Positions 48,114 through 57,908 are shown, counted from the first letter of the stretch. The stretch: DNA of 64,000 bases from Ornithinimicrobium flavum (GCF_004526345.1 NZ_CP038213.1:1674001-1738000); one strand, 5' to 3'. Numbers and translations: made by a program. Notes: generated from the letters alone by a model not told the origin.

Positions 48114-49871
48114 GGAGCCACCTCCTCGGGGCCGACCCTAGCGGGGGCGGGCAGGTGGGCGCTCACCACGAACCCACCCTCGGGTGCAGGACCCACGTGC
48201 AGCGTCCCGGACACCAGCTGGACCCGCTCGCGCAGGCCCACCGTGCCGTAGTGCGCCGGGGCCTGCGGCGGCACCGGGCCCGGGCCGTCGTCCTGCACCA
48301 CGAGACGCGTCCCCCCGGGACCGGAGTCGAGCTGCAGCCGCACCGCGGCCCCCGGTGCGTGGACCAGGGCGTTGGTGAGGGCCTCCTGGGCCAGGCGGTA
48401 GATCACCGGGAGGTGCGCCAGGGGCGGGGTGCCCGTGACGTCCAGCTCGACGCGCGCCCCGGCGCCGCGGACCCGGTCGACGAGGGCCTCGACGTCGTCG
48501 AGCGTGCGGGCCGGATGCGTGTCGACCACCCCACGGGTGAGCTCGTCGACGCTGCTGAGCTCGCGCAGCGCATCCTCGCTGGTGGCGTGGACGGCGACCA
48601 GCGCCTGGGCGCGCTGCTCCGCCGAGGTGGCGACGTCGAGCACGTTGAGCTGCATGGCGATGACGCCGACGCTGTGCGAGACGGTGTCGTGCAGCTCGCG
48701 CGCCAGCCGGAGGCGCTCTCCGCGACGGCGCGGCGGACCTGGGCGTCGGCCATCCTGGCCTGCCGTTCCTCCTCCTCCCGTGCCAGGGCGGCCCGGTGGC
48801 GGGTCACCGCGGAAACCACCCCGCCGATCAGCGCGATGAGGACGACGGCCGCGCTGGCCGCGACCCCGATCGCGGGCTCGGCGTAGCGGGACGCGACGAC
48901 GGTGACCGCGAGCAGCGCGGCGGCGGGCAGCCCGAGCCGTCGGGGGGCGGCTGCCGCGGAGCGCCAGAGGACGCCCCCGACCCCGCGCACCATCCAGGCG
49001 CCGGACATCACGGGGGCGCCCAGCAGGGCGCCGCCGGCGAAGACCACGCCCTGGGCGACGGCCGTGGGGACGGGCGCGGCCGCCCGCCCGAGGAAGAGCG
49101 CGGCGGCCAGCAGGGTGGCGCCCACCACCAGGGGGGACGCGCCACCGGGCCGGGAGGGGAGGTTGATGGCGCACTCCAGCCCTGCCAGGGCCACGATGAC
49201 CAGCGTCTCGACGACGTCCCGGCGCGGGGGCGTCCCAGGACGAGCGGGCCGGACCGTCCGGGGACCGGGTGCGGGCCGGGCAGCCCCGCGCCGTCCGGCG
49301 GCAGCTCGTGCTGACCGGGTGCGCCGTCGGTGCCCTCCGCGGCCCGCAGGATGCCGAGGAGTCGGCGCAGCTCGCTCGTGGCCAGCTGGGTGCGTGCCCT
49401 GATCGCGGGCACCGCCCGGGCCACGTCCTCGTCGGAGCGGTCGCCCTCGAGCAGGCGGCCGCTGCGCTCGTGCACCTCCGAGAGCGCTTCCAGGAGCACC
49501 CGACGGATGTCGAGCGCGAGCCGGCGCCGTTCCTCGCGCACGGCGGCCTCGACGACCGTCCCCAGCGGGACCGCGCGCTCGCGCTCGGCGCGCAACCGCC
49601 GTTGCCGCGCGGCCCGGCGCGAGTCCCGGACGTGCAGGACGACCACGCCACCGACCCCGTAGACGTAGACCAGGGCCAGGGCGAGCAGGGGCGTGGACGT
49701 CTCGTGCGGGACCAGGACGGCGGTCGCGACCGCCAGCACCGCGGCGACCGCGAGGACGAGCCCCTCGCGCAGCAGCGCCTGCCGGCTCCACGGGTCCATC
49801 GCCATGGGCGCCATCCCATCGTGCGCGAGCTCGGCGGGGCGACGCTCGCGAGGTGGACCTGCGTCGGTCAT
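48110..49871 (-). CDS. NarL-type sensor histidine kinase with duplicated core, two frameshifts
   Basis: About 587 residues. Residues 35-80 hold two membrane helices. Residues 114-178 look like a HisKA_3 dimerisation helix pair, but the phospho-His position is Arg (REERRRLALDIRRVLLEALS). After one lost base near 49215, a second membrane domain follows (VIVALAGLECAINLP, LVVGATLLAAALFLGRA and two more helices). After another lost base near 48715 come the real phosphoacceptor, RLARELHDTVSHSVGV, and the ATPase with LAQEALTNALVHAPG and VQDDGPG. Cognate of the overlapping response regulator. The degenerate first core may be regulatory. Confidence 0.85.
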
Positions 49872-49912
49872 GAGGATGATCTTGGCGCAGGCGGCGCCGC
49901 CGCGGGGGAAGG

Positions 49913-50705
49913 TCAGCGCAGGTTGAGCAGACCGGTGTCGGAGGGGCGGGGGAGGGCTCGCCCACCTCACCGAAGGGCCGGGCACCCTTCTCGGAGGAGG
50001 CCGTGCGGGCGCTGCTGCGCCACTCGCTGGGAAAGCTGGCCCGGGCGGCGACACGGCTGAGGGAGACGTCGTCCAGAGGGCACGGTGAGGCGACCACGAC
50101 GACGTTGCCGAAGCGCCTGCCCTTGGCGACCTCGCGGAGCAGGAGGAGGCCGACGTGGGGGAGCCGGGTGCGCAGGGTGGCGGTCAGCCGGGACACCCAG
50201 CGCAGACCCGGCTCGTCGGAGGCGTTGACGAGGAGGAGCCCGTCCGGTGACAGCACCCGGGCCACCTGCGCCGCCCAGCGGGTGCCCGCGAGCTCTCCCG
50301 GCAGCTGACCCTGGTCGTAGGCGTCGACGACGACGACGTCGGCCGAGCCGTCGCGCAGGGCGGGCAGCCCCTCTGCCCGGTGACCGGCCGGACCCGGATC
50401 CGGTGACCGCGCGGCAGGGGCAGCTCGCGGCGCACCAGCTCGGTCAGCGCGACGTCCGGCTCCAGCACGATCTGTGGGCTGCCGGGGTGGGTGCGGTGCA
50501 GCCACCGGGCGAGGGTCATCCCCGCGCCACCGACGTGGGTAACGGCCAGAGGGGCGGGGTCGGGCCGCAGTGCCTGCAGCACGAGGGCGAACTGCTCGAC
50601 GTACTCGAAGACGAGCAGCAGTGGGTCGTCCGGGTCGACGTAGGACTGGGGGAAGCCGTCGCGGACCACGGTGGCCCCGCCCCGTTCGTCCCAGACGACC
50701 GACAC
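49913..50705 (-). CDS. spermidine synthase-like methyltransferase-fold protein, two frameshifts
   Basis: About 264 residues with a Rossmann-like aminopropyl/methyltransferase fold: YVDPDDPLLLVFEYVEQFAL, the nucleotide loop VTHVGGAGMTLARWLHRTHP, then VLEPDVALTELVRRELPLP. After one lost base near 50385 come DGSADVVVVDAYDQGQLPGE and DGLLLVNASDEPGLRWVSR. A second lost base near 49945 is needed to reach the end (PSDTGLLNLR). This is the fused-MFS-free spermidine synthase-like family found in actinomycetes; a polyamine role is not certain because the second catalytic Asp context is DAYDQG. GTG at 50705 is 2 nt after the MurA stop. Confidence 0.78.
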
Positions 50706-50706
50706 C

Positions 50707-52236
50707 TCAGATGTCGCGGAAGGTCTGGATCTGCGCGCCCAGCGCGTTGAGCCGGGTGGCGAGGTCCTCGTAGCCGCGGTTGATGACGTAGACGTTGCGC
50801 AGCACCGACACCCCGGGCGCCGCGAGCATCGCCAGCAGGATGACCACACCGGGGCGCAGGGCGGGCGGGCACATGATCTCGCCGGCGCGCCACTTGGTCG
50901 GGCCCTCGATCATCACCCGGTGGGGGTCCATCAGGTGCACCTTGGCCCCGAGGGTGGTGAGCTCGGTGAGGTAGATGGCGCGGTTCTCGTAGACCCAGTC
51001 GTGGATGAGCGTCGAGCCCTGGGCGCAGGCGGCGATGATCGCGAAGAAGGGCAGGTTGTCGATGTTGAGGCCGGGGAAGGGCAGCGGGTGGATCTTGTCC
51101 AGCGGAGCCTTGAGGGGCCCTGGCTTGGTGGTGAGGTCCACCAGCCGGGTGTGGCCGTTCGCGCTGGTGTACTCCTCGCTGAGGTGGCACTCGAACCCCA
51201 TGGTGTCCAGCACGGCCAGCTCGATCTCCATGAACTCGATGGGGACGCGCCGGACCGTGATCTCGCTGCCGGTGACCACCGCGGCCGCGAGAAGGCTCAT
51301 GGCCTCGATCGGGTCCTCGGAGGGGGAGTACTCGATGTCCTGGTCGATGTGCTCGACGCCGGTGACGGTGAGGGTGGTGGTGCCGAGGCCCTCGATCTGC
51401 ACGCCGAGCTGCTGAAGGAAGACGCACAGGTCCTGGACCATGTAGTTGGACGAGGCGTTGCGGATGACCGTCGTCCCGGGGTGGCGGGCGGCGGCCAGCA
51501 GGACGTTCTCGGTGACGGTGTCCCCGCGCTCGGTGAGCACGATGGGGCGCGTCGGGCGCTTCGCCGGGTCGACCGACACGTGGTAGGACCCGGTGGTGGC
51601 CGTGACGTCCAGCCCGAAGTGCCGCAGCGCGATGAGGTGCGGCTCCACGGTGCGCGTGCCGAGGTCGCAGCCACCCGCGTAGGGGAGCTCGAAGAAGCCG
51701 AACTCGTGCATGAGCGGGCCGAGGAACATGATGATCGTGCGGGTGCGGCGGGCGGCCGTCTCGTCCATCGAGCCCAGGTCGATGGTCTCCGGCGGGGTGA
51801 TCTCCAGGTCGGAGGAGTCGGGGAGCCAACGGATCTTGAAGCCGATGCTGGTCAGCACCTCGGTGATGCGGTTGACCTCCTCGATCCGGGCGAGGTTGCG
51901 CAGCGTGGTCCTTCCCTTGTTGAGCAGGGAGGCGCACAGCAGCGCCACGGCGGCGTTCTTGGAGGTGCGGACGTCGATCTCGCCGGACAGCTTCACGCCA
52001 CCGGTGATCCGGAGGTTCTGCGGGACGCCGGAGGAGACCTGGACGATCTCGGAGTCCAGCTTCTCCCCGATCCGGGCGATCATCTCCAGCGAGAGGTTCT
52101 GCTTGCCCTGCTCGATGCGGGCCACGGCGCTCTGGCTGGTGCCGAGGAGCTCGGCCAGCTCGGCCTGGGTGAGGTCCTTGTGACGCCGGGCGTCACGGAT
52201 CAGTCCGCCGATGCGGGACAGGTAGCTCTCGGTCAT
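50707..52236 (-). CDS. XRE-type HTH fused to UDP-GlcNAc 1-carboxyvinyltransferase
   Basis: A 509-residue fusion. Residues 1-62 are a complete Cro/C1-type helix-turn-helix (LTQAELAELLGTSQSAVARI). From residue 74 a MurA/EPSP-synthase-like fold follows: LRITGGVKLSGEIDVRTSKN with the Lys-Asn pair (93-94), the PEP-reactive Cys190 in ELPYAGGCDLGTRTVEP, and LPFPGLNIDNLPFFAII, and MCPPALRPGVVILLAMLAAP. Catalytic residues seem kept, so it may make UDP-GlcNAc-enolpyruvate, the first committed step of peptidoglycan. The HTH suggests that it also binds DNA, perhaps its own palindromic upstream site. Whether it is the only MurA is unknown. Confidence 0.88.
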   Translation of the reverse strand: MTESYLSRIGGLIRDARRHKDLTQAELAELLGTSQSAVARIEQGKQNLSLEMIARIGEKLDSEIVQVSSGVPQNLRITGGVKLSGEIDVRTSKNAAVALLCASLLNKGRTTLRNLARIEEVNRITEVLTSIGFKIRWLPDSSDLEITPPETIDLGSMDETAARRTRTIIMFLGPLMHEFGFFELPYAGGCDLGTRTVEPHLIALRHFGLDVTATTGSYHVSVDPAKRPTRPIVLTERGDTVTENVLLAAARHPGTTVIRNASSNYMVQDLCVFLQQLGVQIEGLGTTTLTVTGVEHIDQDIEYSPSEDPIEAMSLLAAAVVTGSEITVRRVPIEFMEIELAVLDTMGFECHLSEEYTSANGHTRLVDLTTKPGPLKAPLDKIHPLPFPGLNIDNLPFFAIIAACAQGSTLIHDWVYENRAIYLTELTTLGAKVHLMDPHRVMIEGPTKWRAGEIMCPPALRPGVVILLAMLAAPGVSVLRNVYVINRGYEDLATRLNALGAQIQTFRDI

Positions 52237-52244
52237 GGACGCCC

Positions 52245-52267
52245 ACTCTAGATCACATATATGAGAT
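52245..52267 (-). promoter_or_regulatory. leaderless -10 and near-perfect palindrome before the HTH-MurA gene
   Basis: On the minus strand TAGAGT (52245-52250) lies 8 nt before the ATG at 52236. Directly upstream, ATCACATATATGAGAT (52252-52267) is a 16-bp palindrome with a single mismatched pair, very A/T-rich for this genome. It would sit between -10 and -35 and is a natural operator for the HTH domain of the downstream protein (autoregulation inferred). Confidence 0.4.
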
Positions 52268-52281
52268 ACGGACGAGTGATG

Positions 52282-53571
52282 TCAGCCGGGCGGGTCGAGG
52301 CTGGCGACGAGCAGGGGGACCACCAGCTCTCGCTGCCAGGCCCGGGCCCCGAGCTCGGCGCAGGCCGCGTCGACACCGGCCACCGACCGGTCCTGCGGGG
52401 GCCGCCACAGGACCCGGCGGACGGTGTCGGGGCTCATGAGGTTCTCGACCGGGACGTCCACGCGTGCGGACAGCCCGGCCAGCGCCTCGCGCACCTGGAC
52501 CAGGCGTTCGGCAGCCTCCGGGTCGCGGTCGGCCCAGGCCCGCGGCGGCGGCGGGGCGTCCCGGCGGGCGGGGGCGGGGAGCTCGTCCTCCGGGAGCTCG
52601 ACGGCCGTCCTGATCGCGGTCAGCCAGGTGCGCTGGTGGCGCAGGAGCCCCTGCTCGGCGCGCCGCTGCCGGCTGCGGGACCGCTCGGGCCGGGCCGACG
52701 GCAGGGCGGAGGCCTGCCGGGGGAGCCGGTGCGCCAGGTCGACCAGGGTCGCGTCGGGCAGGACCCGCACGGTCGAGACGTCCCGCTCCCGGGCGATGGC
52801 GTCGCGCGCGAGCCACAGCTCCCGCAGCGCCGCCAGCTGACGGGCCGACCGCAGTCGGTGCAGGCCGGAGGTGCGGCGCCACGCATCCGGGTCGTCCGGC
52901 CCGGGCGGGCCGGTGAACGTGGTCAGGGCCTCGAACTCCTGACGGGCCCACTCGGCCTTGCCCTGCTCGAGCAGGTCACGCTCCATGCGGTCCCGCAGGG
53001 CAACGAGGAGCTCGACGTCGAGGGCGGCGTAGAGCAGCCACGGCTCGGGCAGCGGCCGGGTGGACCAGTCGACGGCCGAGTGCTCCTTGGCCAGCGTGAT
53101 CCCGAGGTAGTACTCGAGCACCGCAGACAGGCCGACCCGGGGCAGGCCGGCGAGCCGGGCGCCGAGCTCGGTGTCGAAGAGCCGCCGGGGGCGCATCCCG
53201 ACGTCGGCCAGGCAGGGGATGTCCTGGGTGGCGGCGTGCAGGACCCACTCGGCGTCCGCGAGCGCCGCGTCCAGGTCGGTGAGGTCGTCGAACGGGATCG
53301 GGTCGACCAGCCAGGTGCCGGAGCCCGCACGGCGCAGTTGGATGAGGTAGGCGCGCTGGCCGTAGCGGTAGCCCGAGGCCCGCTCGGCGTCGACGGCCAC
53401 GGGTCCGGTGCCGGCGGCGAGGGCCGCGACGCAGGCCGCGAGCCCCTCCGGGGTGTCGACGACGTCGGGCACCCCGTCCGCGGGGGCGGTGAGGCGTTCG
53501 TAGTCGTTGATCGGGTCGTCGTCGGGGTGGTCCTCCGACCCCTCCGGCGCCGGCTCCGACGTCACGCTCAC
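52282..53571 (-). CDS. rnd: RNase D-like 3'-5' exoribonuclease with HRDC domain
   Basis: A 429-residue DEDD-family nuclease that trims tRNA and other RNA 3' ends. Exo motifs: GPVAVDAERASGYRYGQRAY (DxE), LHAATQDIPCLADVGM (second Asp) and YAALDVELLVALRDRM (Y-x3-D). The C-terminal half is helical with an HRDC-type region around LRELWLARDAIARERDVSTV and VLPDATLVDLAHRLPRQ. GTG at 53571 overlaps the DUF3000 stop (GTGA). The pair RNase D and DUF3000 is a familiar actinobacterial arrangement. Confidence 0.92.
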   Translation of the reverse strand: MSVTSEPAPEGSEDHPDDDPINDYERLTAPADGVPDVVDTPEGLAACVAALAAGTGPVAVDAERASGYRYGQRAYLIQLRRAGSGTWLVDPIPFDDLTDLDAALADAEWVLHAATQDIPCLADVGMRPRRLFDTELGARLAGLPRVGLSAVLEYYLGITLAKEHSAVDWSTRPLPEPWLLYAALDVELLVALRDRMERDLLEQGKAEWARQEFEALTTFTGPPGPDDPDAWRRTSGLHRLRSARQLAALRELWLARDAIARERDVSTVRVLPDATLVDLAHRLPRQASALPSARPERSRSRQRRAEQGLLRHQRTWLTAIRTAVELPEDELPAPARRDAPPPPRAWADRDPEAAERLVQVREALAGLSARVDVPVENLMSPDTVRRVLWRPPQDRSVAGVDAACAELGARAWQRELVVPLLVASLDPPG

Positions 53572-54209
53572 CACCGGACGCCGGTCAGCGCGACGACACC
53601 CTCCGGCAGCGGGGGCAGGCCGGCGAGGGTGCAGAGCAGGTCGCCCCAGGCGCCGAGGTTGAGCGCGAGCTCGTGCGGCTCGGACCCCTGCGTGAGGACG
53701 GGGGTCCACGAGGCCCGGATCTCCAGCTCCACCGACGGCTCCCGCTCGGACAGGGCGCCGAAGCTCTCCGAGGTGACGCAGGTGACGGTCCCCGCCGGGG
53801 CGGCATACCCCAGCCCGGCGCCCTCGAGCGCGTCCGTGAGCCAGGACCAGCCGGCCTGACCCGCGAGCGGGTCGTGCCCAACCTCGGGCTCCATGAGCGC
53901 CTTGGCGTAGGTCACCGCGCGCCACGTGCCCTCCCAGGGCTCGGGGCCGGACGGGTCGTGCAGCAGGACGAAGCGGCCGGTCGCGATGGCGTCGTCGTCC
54001 TCGGAGAGGTGCGACGGCACGACCTCCCCGGAGAGCGCCACGGCGTGCGGGGCCAGCCTGGTGGGGGCGGGCACCTCCTCGAGGACCAGCTCGGGCCGGA
54101 CCAGGGCACCGCGCAGCCCCTCGATCGCACGGGCGAAGAGCGTCGCCTCGGGCGCCGTGGACCCGCCCGCCGGCCGCTGCCGGGAACGAGTCTCACTGAT
54201 TCGGCTCAC
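53568..54209 (-). CDS. DUF3000 family protein
   Basis: A 213-residue cytoplasmic protein of the actinobacterial DUF3000 family, function unknown. Conserved parts: LFARAIEGLRGALVRPELVL, EEVPAPTRLAPHAVAL, GRFVLLHDPSGPEPWEGTWR, then VGHDPLAGQAGWSWLTDALE and WGDLLCTLAGLPPLPEGV. GTG at 54209 is chosen; another GTG at 54212 is possible. It sits between RNase D (overlapping) and a GNAT gene, with hemE divergent further on. Confidence 0.86.
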   Translation of the reverse strand: MSRISETRSRQRPAGGSTAPEATLFARAIEGLRGALVRPELVLEEVPAPTRLAPHAVALSGEVVPSHLSEDDDAIATGRFVLLHDPSGPEPWEGTWRAVTYAKALMEPEVGHDPLAGQAGWSWLTDALEGAGLGYAAPAGTVTCVTSESFGALSEREPSVELEIRASWTPVLTQGSEPHELALNLGAWGDLLCTLAGLPPLPEGVVALTGVRW

Positions 54210-54273
54210 CACGCCTCCCACAGTAGGGCCCCCGTCGCGCCTTCTGCAGCAGCGCAACGCCGACCGGACGCGG

Positions 54274-54855
54274 TCACTCCTCGCGCAGGAGCGACCACGC
54301 CTCGTCGTCCCACCAGGTCCCGTCCGGGGCGAGCACGGCCGAGCGCTCGGTGCCCTCGTGGGTGAAGCCGAGCCGGGCGAGCAGGCGGGAGGACGCCACG
54401 GCCGGGGCGAAGACGCGGGTGGTGATCCGGCGCAGCCGGCCAGGGCCCAGCGCCAGCCCGACCATCGCCCGCACCGCCTCCGTCGCCAGCCCGCGGCCCT
54501 GCACCTCGGGGTGCACCGCATACCCGAGCCATCCCTCCACCTCCCGCGTCCGGGCCGGGGCCACGGCCGAGCACGGCCGCACCGTGAGACGCACGTCGCC
54601 GACGAGCCGACCCTCCACCTCCACGCCCCCGGCCACCACCCTCGCCTCCGTGAGCCATCCGCTCACGAGCGCCGCGGCACCGGGGAGGTCCAGCGGGGGA
54701 TGCCCCAGGTATGCGGCCACCTCCGGGTGCCGCCGGTACGCGTGCACCGCGGCCACGTCCGACGTGCCCACCGCGCGCAGCAGCAGGCGCCCGGCCCGAA
54801 CGGGGAGGGCGGCGCGCACCCGGTCGGCGGCGGCTGCCGCGTCGTCGTCGCTCAC
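54274..54855 (-). CDS. GNAT-family N-acetyltransferase (RimJ-like)
   Basis: A 193-residue acetyltransferase. [20 protein letters not shown] starts the fold, and the acetyl-CoA loop is [20 protein letters not shown] (R/Q-x-x-G-x-A-like, here QGRGLA). The C-terminal [20 protein letters not shown] with [10 protein letters not shown] is typical of RimJ/RimL-type enzymes that act on protein N-termini or small amines. GTG at 54855 is 43 bp from the divergent hemE start, so they may share control. Target unknown. Confidence 0.87.
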   Translation of the reverse strand: MSDDDAAAAADRVRAALPVRAGRLLLRAVGTSDVAAVHAYRRHPEVAAYLGHPPLDLPGAAALVSGWLTEARVVAGGVEVEGRLVGDVRLTVRPCSAVAPARTREVEGWLGYAVHPEVQGRGLATEAVRAMVGLALGPGRLRRITTRVFAPAVASSRLLARLGFTHEGTERSAVLAPDGTWWDDEAWSLLREE

Positions 54856-54898
54856 CCGGCCAGTCTTCCAGCGCGCCCGTGCGTGGGACACTCGCCCC

Positions 54899-55972
54899 GT
54901 GACCTCCCCGACCGTGCCCAGCCCGTCCAGCCCGTCCAGCCCGTCCGACAGCGTCCTGGTCCGTGCCGCCCGGCAGCAACCGGTGCCCCACACCCCCGTC
55001 TGGTTCATGCGCCAGGCCGGAAGGTCGCTGCCCGAGTACCGCGCCCTCCGCGCCGACGTGGGGATGCTGGAGTCGTGTCGCACCCCTGAGCTGGTCACCG
55101 AGATCACCCTGCAGCCGGTCCGCCGCCACGGGGTGGACGCGGCCATCTTCTTCAGCGACATCGTCGTGCCCCTCATGGCCGTCGGTCTCGACCTCGACAT
55201 CGTCGCCGGCGTCGGGCCGGTGATCGCCGAGCCGGTGCGCACCCGCGCCGACCTGGACCGGCTGCCCGAGCTCACGGCGGACGCCATACCCGACATCACC
55301 GAGTCCGTGCGACGGCTCGTGGCCGCGCTCGGGCCGACCCCGCTCATCGGCTTCGCCGGCGCCCCGTTCACCCTCGCCTCCTACCTGGTGGAGGGCGGGC
55401 CGAGCAAGAACCACGAGCGCACCAAGGCGCTCATGCACGGCGACCCGGAGCTCTGGTCCGACCTGTGCGCACGGCTCGCGCAGATCTCCGCCACCTTCCT
55501 GCGTGTGCAGGTCGAGGCCGGCGCCGGCGCCGTGCAGCTCTTCGACAGCTGGGCCGGGCACCTCTCGCGCGCCGACTACCTGCGGCACGTGGAGCCGCAC
55601 AGCCGTGCGGTCCTGTCCGAGGTGGCCGGGCTGGGGGTGCCGCGGATCCACTTCGGCGTGGGGACGGGCGAGCTCCTGGCGCCGATGGCGGACGCGGGTG
55701 CGGAGGTCATCGGCGTGGACTACCGGGTCAGCCTCACCGACGCGGTCGAGCGCACGGGGGGGCGGTACGCCGTGCAGGGCAACCTCGACCCGGCCCTGCT
55801 GTTCGCGCCGTGGGAGGCGCTGGAACGGCGCGTGCGCGAGATCGTGGAGGAGGGCCGGTCCGCCCCGGGGCACATCTTCAACCTGGGTCACGGCGTGCTG
55901 CCGGCCACCGACCCCGAGGTGCTGACGCGGGTGGTCTCGCTGGTGCACGAGGTCTCCGCGCGGCCGGAGTGA
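54899..55972 (+). CDS. hemE: uroporphyrinogen decarboxylase
   Basis: A 357-residue TIM-barrel enzyme producing coproporphyrinogen III. Key motifs: [40 protein letters not shown] (catalytic Asp region), [34 protein letters not shown] and [17 protein letters not shown]. The N-terminus has a Ser/Pro repeat ([10 protein letters not shown]). GTG at 54899 lies 6 nt after a GACACT hexamer. With hemY and hemQ nearby it belongs to the coproporphyrin-dependent heme route of Gram-positives. Confidence 0.96.
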   Translation: MTSPTVPSPSSPSSPSDSVLVRAARQQPVPHTPVWFMRQAGRSLPEYRALRADVGMLESCRTPELVTEITLQPVRRHGVDAAIFFSDIVVPLMAVGLDLDIVAGVGPVIAEPVRTRADLDRLPELTADAIPDITESVRRLVAALGPTPLIGFAGAPFTLASYLVEGGPSKNHERTKALMHGDPELWSDLCARLAQISATFLRVQVEAGAGAVQLFDSWAGHLSRADYLRHVEPHSRAVLSEVAGLGVPRIHFGVGTGELLAPMADAGAEVIGVDYRVSLTDAVERTGGRYAVQGNLDPALLFAPWEALERRVREIVEEGRSAPGHIFNLGHGVLPATDPEVLTRVVSLVHEVSARPE

Positions 55973-55977
55973 CGGGG

Positions 55978-55994
55978 CCCGCGTCCGACGCGGG
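55978..55994. terminator. hairpin between hemE and nadE
   Basis: CCCGCGT, a CCG loop and ACGCGGG lie 5 bp after the hemE stop and before the nadE stop, so the site could serve both converging genes. Confidence 0.45.
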
Positions 55995-56009
55995 TGACGG
56001 CGCGGCCGG

Positions 56010-56855
56010 TCAGCGGTCGCGCAGGTAGCCGTCCGGGGTGACGGGGAGGGCGCGCTTGTGGGCGGTGCGGCGGTACCAGCCCAGGATGGTCGCCTCGTCC
56101 TCGGGGGTGACCTGCCGGCCCTCGAGGTAGTCGTCGACGGCCTCGTAGCGGACGCCGAGCGCCTCCTCGTCGGCCCGCAACGGCTTGTCGCTCTCCAGGT
56201 CGGCCGTGGGCACCTTGGCCACGAGCTCGGGCGGGGCGCCGAGGTGCCGGCAGATCTCCCGGACCCGCCGCTTGGGAAGGCCGAAGAGGGGGGTGAGGTC
56301 GGCCGCGCCGTCGCCGAACTTGGTGAAGAAGCCGACGACCGCCTCGGCCGCCTGGTCGGTGCCGATCACGGCCAGGCTCCGCGTCCCGGCCACGGCGAAC
56401 TGCGCCACCATCCGGTGCCGGGCCTTGACGTTGCCCTGGTGGTAGTCGTCGACCTCGTCGCTGACGTGCAGACCGGCGGCGAGGAGGGCCTGCCACTGCG
56501 CGTCCACCCCTGGCCGGATGTCCACGGTCAGCACCTCGTCGGCGCCGATGAAGTCGACCGCCCGCCGGGCGTCGTCCTCGTCGGCCTGCTCACCGTAGGG
56601 CAGTCGCATCGCGACGAAGGTGGCCTGCCCGCCGGAGGCCCGGACCCGCTCGCAGGCCAGCTGGGCGAGCCGCCCCCCGGTCGTCGAGTCCACGCCACCG
56701 CTGATCCCGAGGACGTAGCCCTTCAGGCCGGTGTCCCGCAGGTAGGTCGCGAGGAAGTTGATCCGTCGCTCGGCCTCGGCGGCGGCGTCGAAGGTGTCGG
56801 GGTCGACGACCTCAAGAGCGGTCCGGATCTCCTGCTGCAGCTGCGTGTCGGTCAC
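56010..56855 (-). CDS. nadE: ammonia-dependent NAD+ synthetase
   Basis: A 281-residue N-type ATP pyrophosphatase that amidates deamido-NAD to NAD. The P-loop YVLGISGGVDSTTGGRLAQL is near residue 47; GNVKARHRMVAQFAVAG, VIGTDQAAEAVVGFFTKFGD and LTPLFGLPKRRVREICRHLG follow. No N-terminal glutaminase domain is present, so ammonia is the likely donor. GTG at 56855 is 6 nt after TAGGCT, a possible leaderless start, and overlaps the C-terminal coding end of the DUF4349 gene by 44 bp. Confidence 0.95.
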   Translation of the reverse strand: MTDTQLQQEIRTALEVVDPDTFDAAAEAERRINFLATYLRDTGLKGYVLGISGGVDSTTGGRLAQLACERVRASGGQATFVAMRLPYGEQADEDDARRAVDFIGADEVLTVDIRPGVDAQWQALLAAGLHVSDEVDDYHQGNVKARHRMVAQFAVAGTRSLAVIGTDQAAEAVVGFFTKFGDGAADLTPLFGLPKRRVREICRHLGAPPELVAKVPTADLESDKPLRADEEALGVRYEAVDDYLEGRQVTPEDEATILGWYRRTAHKRALPVTPDGYLRDR

Positions 56856-57783
56856 CGTCCGAGCCTAGCGACGCGGCGGGGCGGACGGCGCGACGCCGCC
56901 TCCACCACAGCAGCGGCAGGACGAGGAGCGTCGCGAGCAGCAGGAAGGGCAGCACGGCGCCGAGCGCCGTGAGCAGCACGGTCACCGAGCCGGTGAAGGC
57001 CTCCCACCCCTGGCGGAGACCGGGGAGGAACCCGCGGGTGCTGGTCTGCGCGACCTCGGCGCCCTCCTCCGCCAGGTGGAGGGTGATGGTCGAGCGTGAG
57101 ACGTCCTCCTCGAGGACCTTCATCCGTGCCTTCAGCGCGTCGAGGTCGGCCTCGCGGGCGGCCAGCTCCCGCTCCAGGTTCGCGATGTCCGAGACGCTGC
57201 CGGCCTCCGCGACCAGCTCACGGAGCCGCTGCGCGCCGGCCTCGAGGGTGGCCACGCGGGCCTCGACGTCGCGGTACTCCGCCTTGACGTCCTCGGCGCT
57301 GCTGCGGCTGCCGGTCACCTCGCCCAGCTCGCCCAGGCTGGTGACCACGGAGTCCAGGCCCTGGGAGGGGACGCGCAGCACGATCGAGGCGTAGCCGGGC
57401 CGCTCGTCGTCCCCCGGGACGACCTCCTCCGACTCGACCCACCCCCCGGCCCCGGTCGCGGTGGCCCGGGCCCGCGTGACCGCCTGCGAGACGTCACCCA
57501 CCTGGACCTCCAGCTCCACCCGGCGCACCATCATCGGTCCCTCGCCGTCGGGAACGTCGGCAACGGTGCCGACGTCCGACCCCACGGCCGCCTGCTCCGC
57601 CGCCGCGTCCCCGGCCTCGCCCTCCGCCGCGTCCCCGCCGCTGTCGTCGCCCGAGCCCCGGTCCGCGGCCGGGGCCGCCAGGTCCGGGGCACCTCCGTCC
57701 AGGGCGTCGTCCGAGGTGCTCGCCGAGCACCCCGCCAGCACCAGCACCAGGCCCAGCAGCACGGCGATCAGTCGTCCGGTCAT
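56812..57783 (-). CDS. DUF4349 lipoprotein with coiled coil and C-terminal anchor
   Basis: A 323-residue exported protein. The signal peptide ends in the lipobox LVLAGCSAS (Cys19). An acidic, Gly/Asp/Ala-rich linker follows, then the DUF4349 block (GPMMVRRVELEVQVGDVSQA, GYASIVLRVPSQGLDSVV, LGELGEVTGSRSSAEDVKAE). A coiled coil comes next (LERELAAREADLDALKARMK), then a C-terminal membrane helix (VLLTALGAVLPFLLLATLLV) with a basic WWRRRRA stop. The last 14 or so codons overlap the nadE start by 44 bp, unusual here, so a frameshift near the end cannot be excluded. Function unknown. Confidence 0.82.
   Translation of the reverse strand: MTGRLIAVLLGLVLVLAGCSASTSDDALDGGAPDLAAPAADRGSGDDSGGDAAEGEAGDAAAEQAAVGSDVGTVADVPDGEGPMMVRRVELEVQVGDVSQAVTRARATATGAGGWVESEEVVPGDDERPGYASIVLRVPSQGLDSVVTSLGELGEVTGSRSSAEDVKAEYRDVEARVATLEAGAQRLRELVAEAGSVSDIANLERELAAREADLDALKARMKVLEEDVSRSTITLHLAEEGAEVAQTSTRGFLPGLRQGWEAFTGSVTVLLTALGAVLPFLLLATLLVLPLLWWRRRRAVRPAASLGSDGDRHAAAAGDPDRS
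56862..56867 (-). promoter_or_regulatory. -10-like TAGGCT, leaderless spacing (nadE)
   Basis: TAGGCT on the minus strand ends 6 nt before the nadE GTG. The same hexamer and spacing occur at 24342-24347. Confidence 0.35.
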
Positions 57784-57908
57784 GACTCCTCCTCGGGTCT
57801 GCCCCTGCGACGGGGCCGGGCGGCGGACGGTTCCTCCCCCCCAGGTCACGATCGTGTCACGGGACGCTGGTGGCGGGGCCGGCTCGCGCGGATGAGAAGG
57901 TGGTCGGT

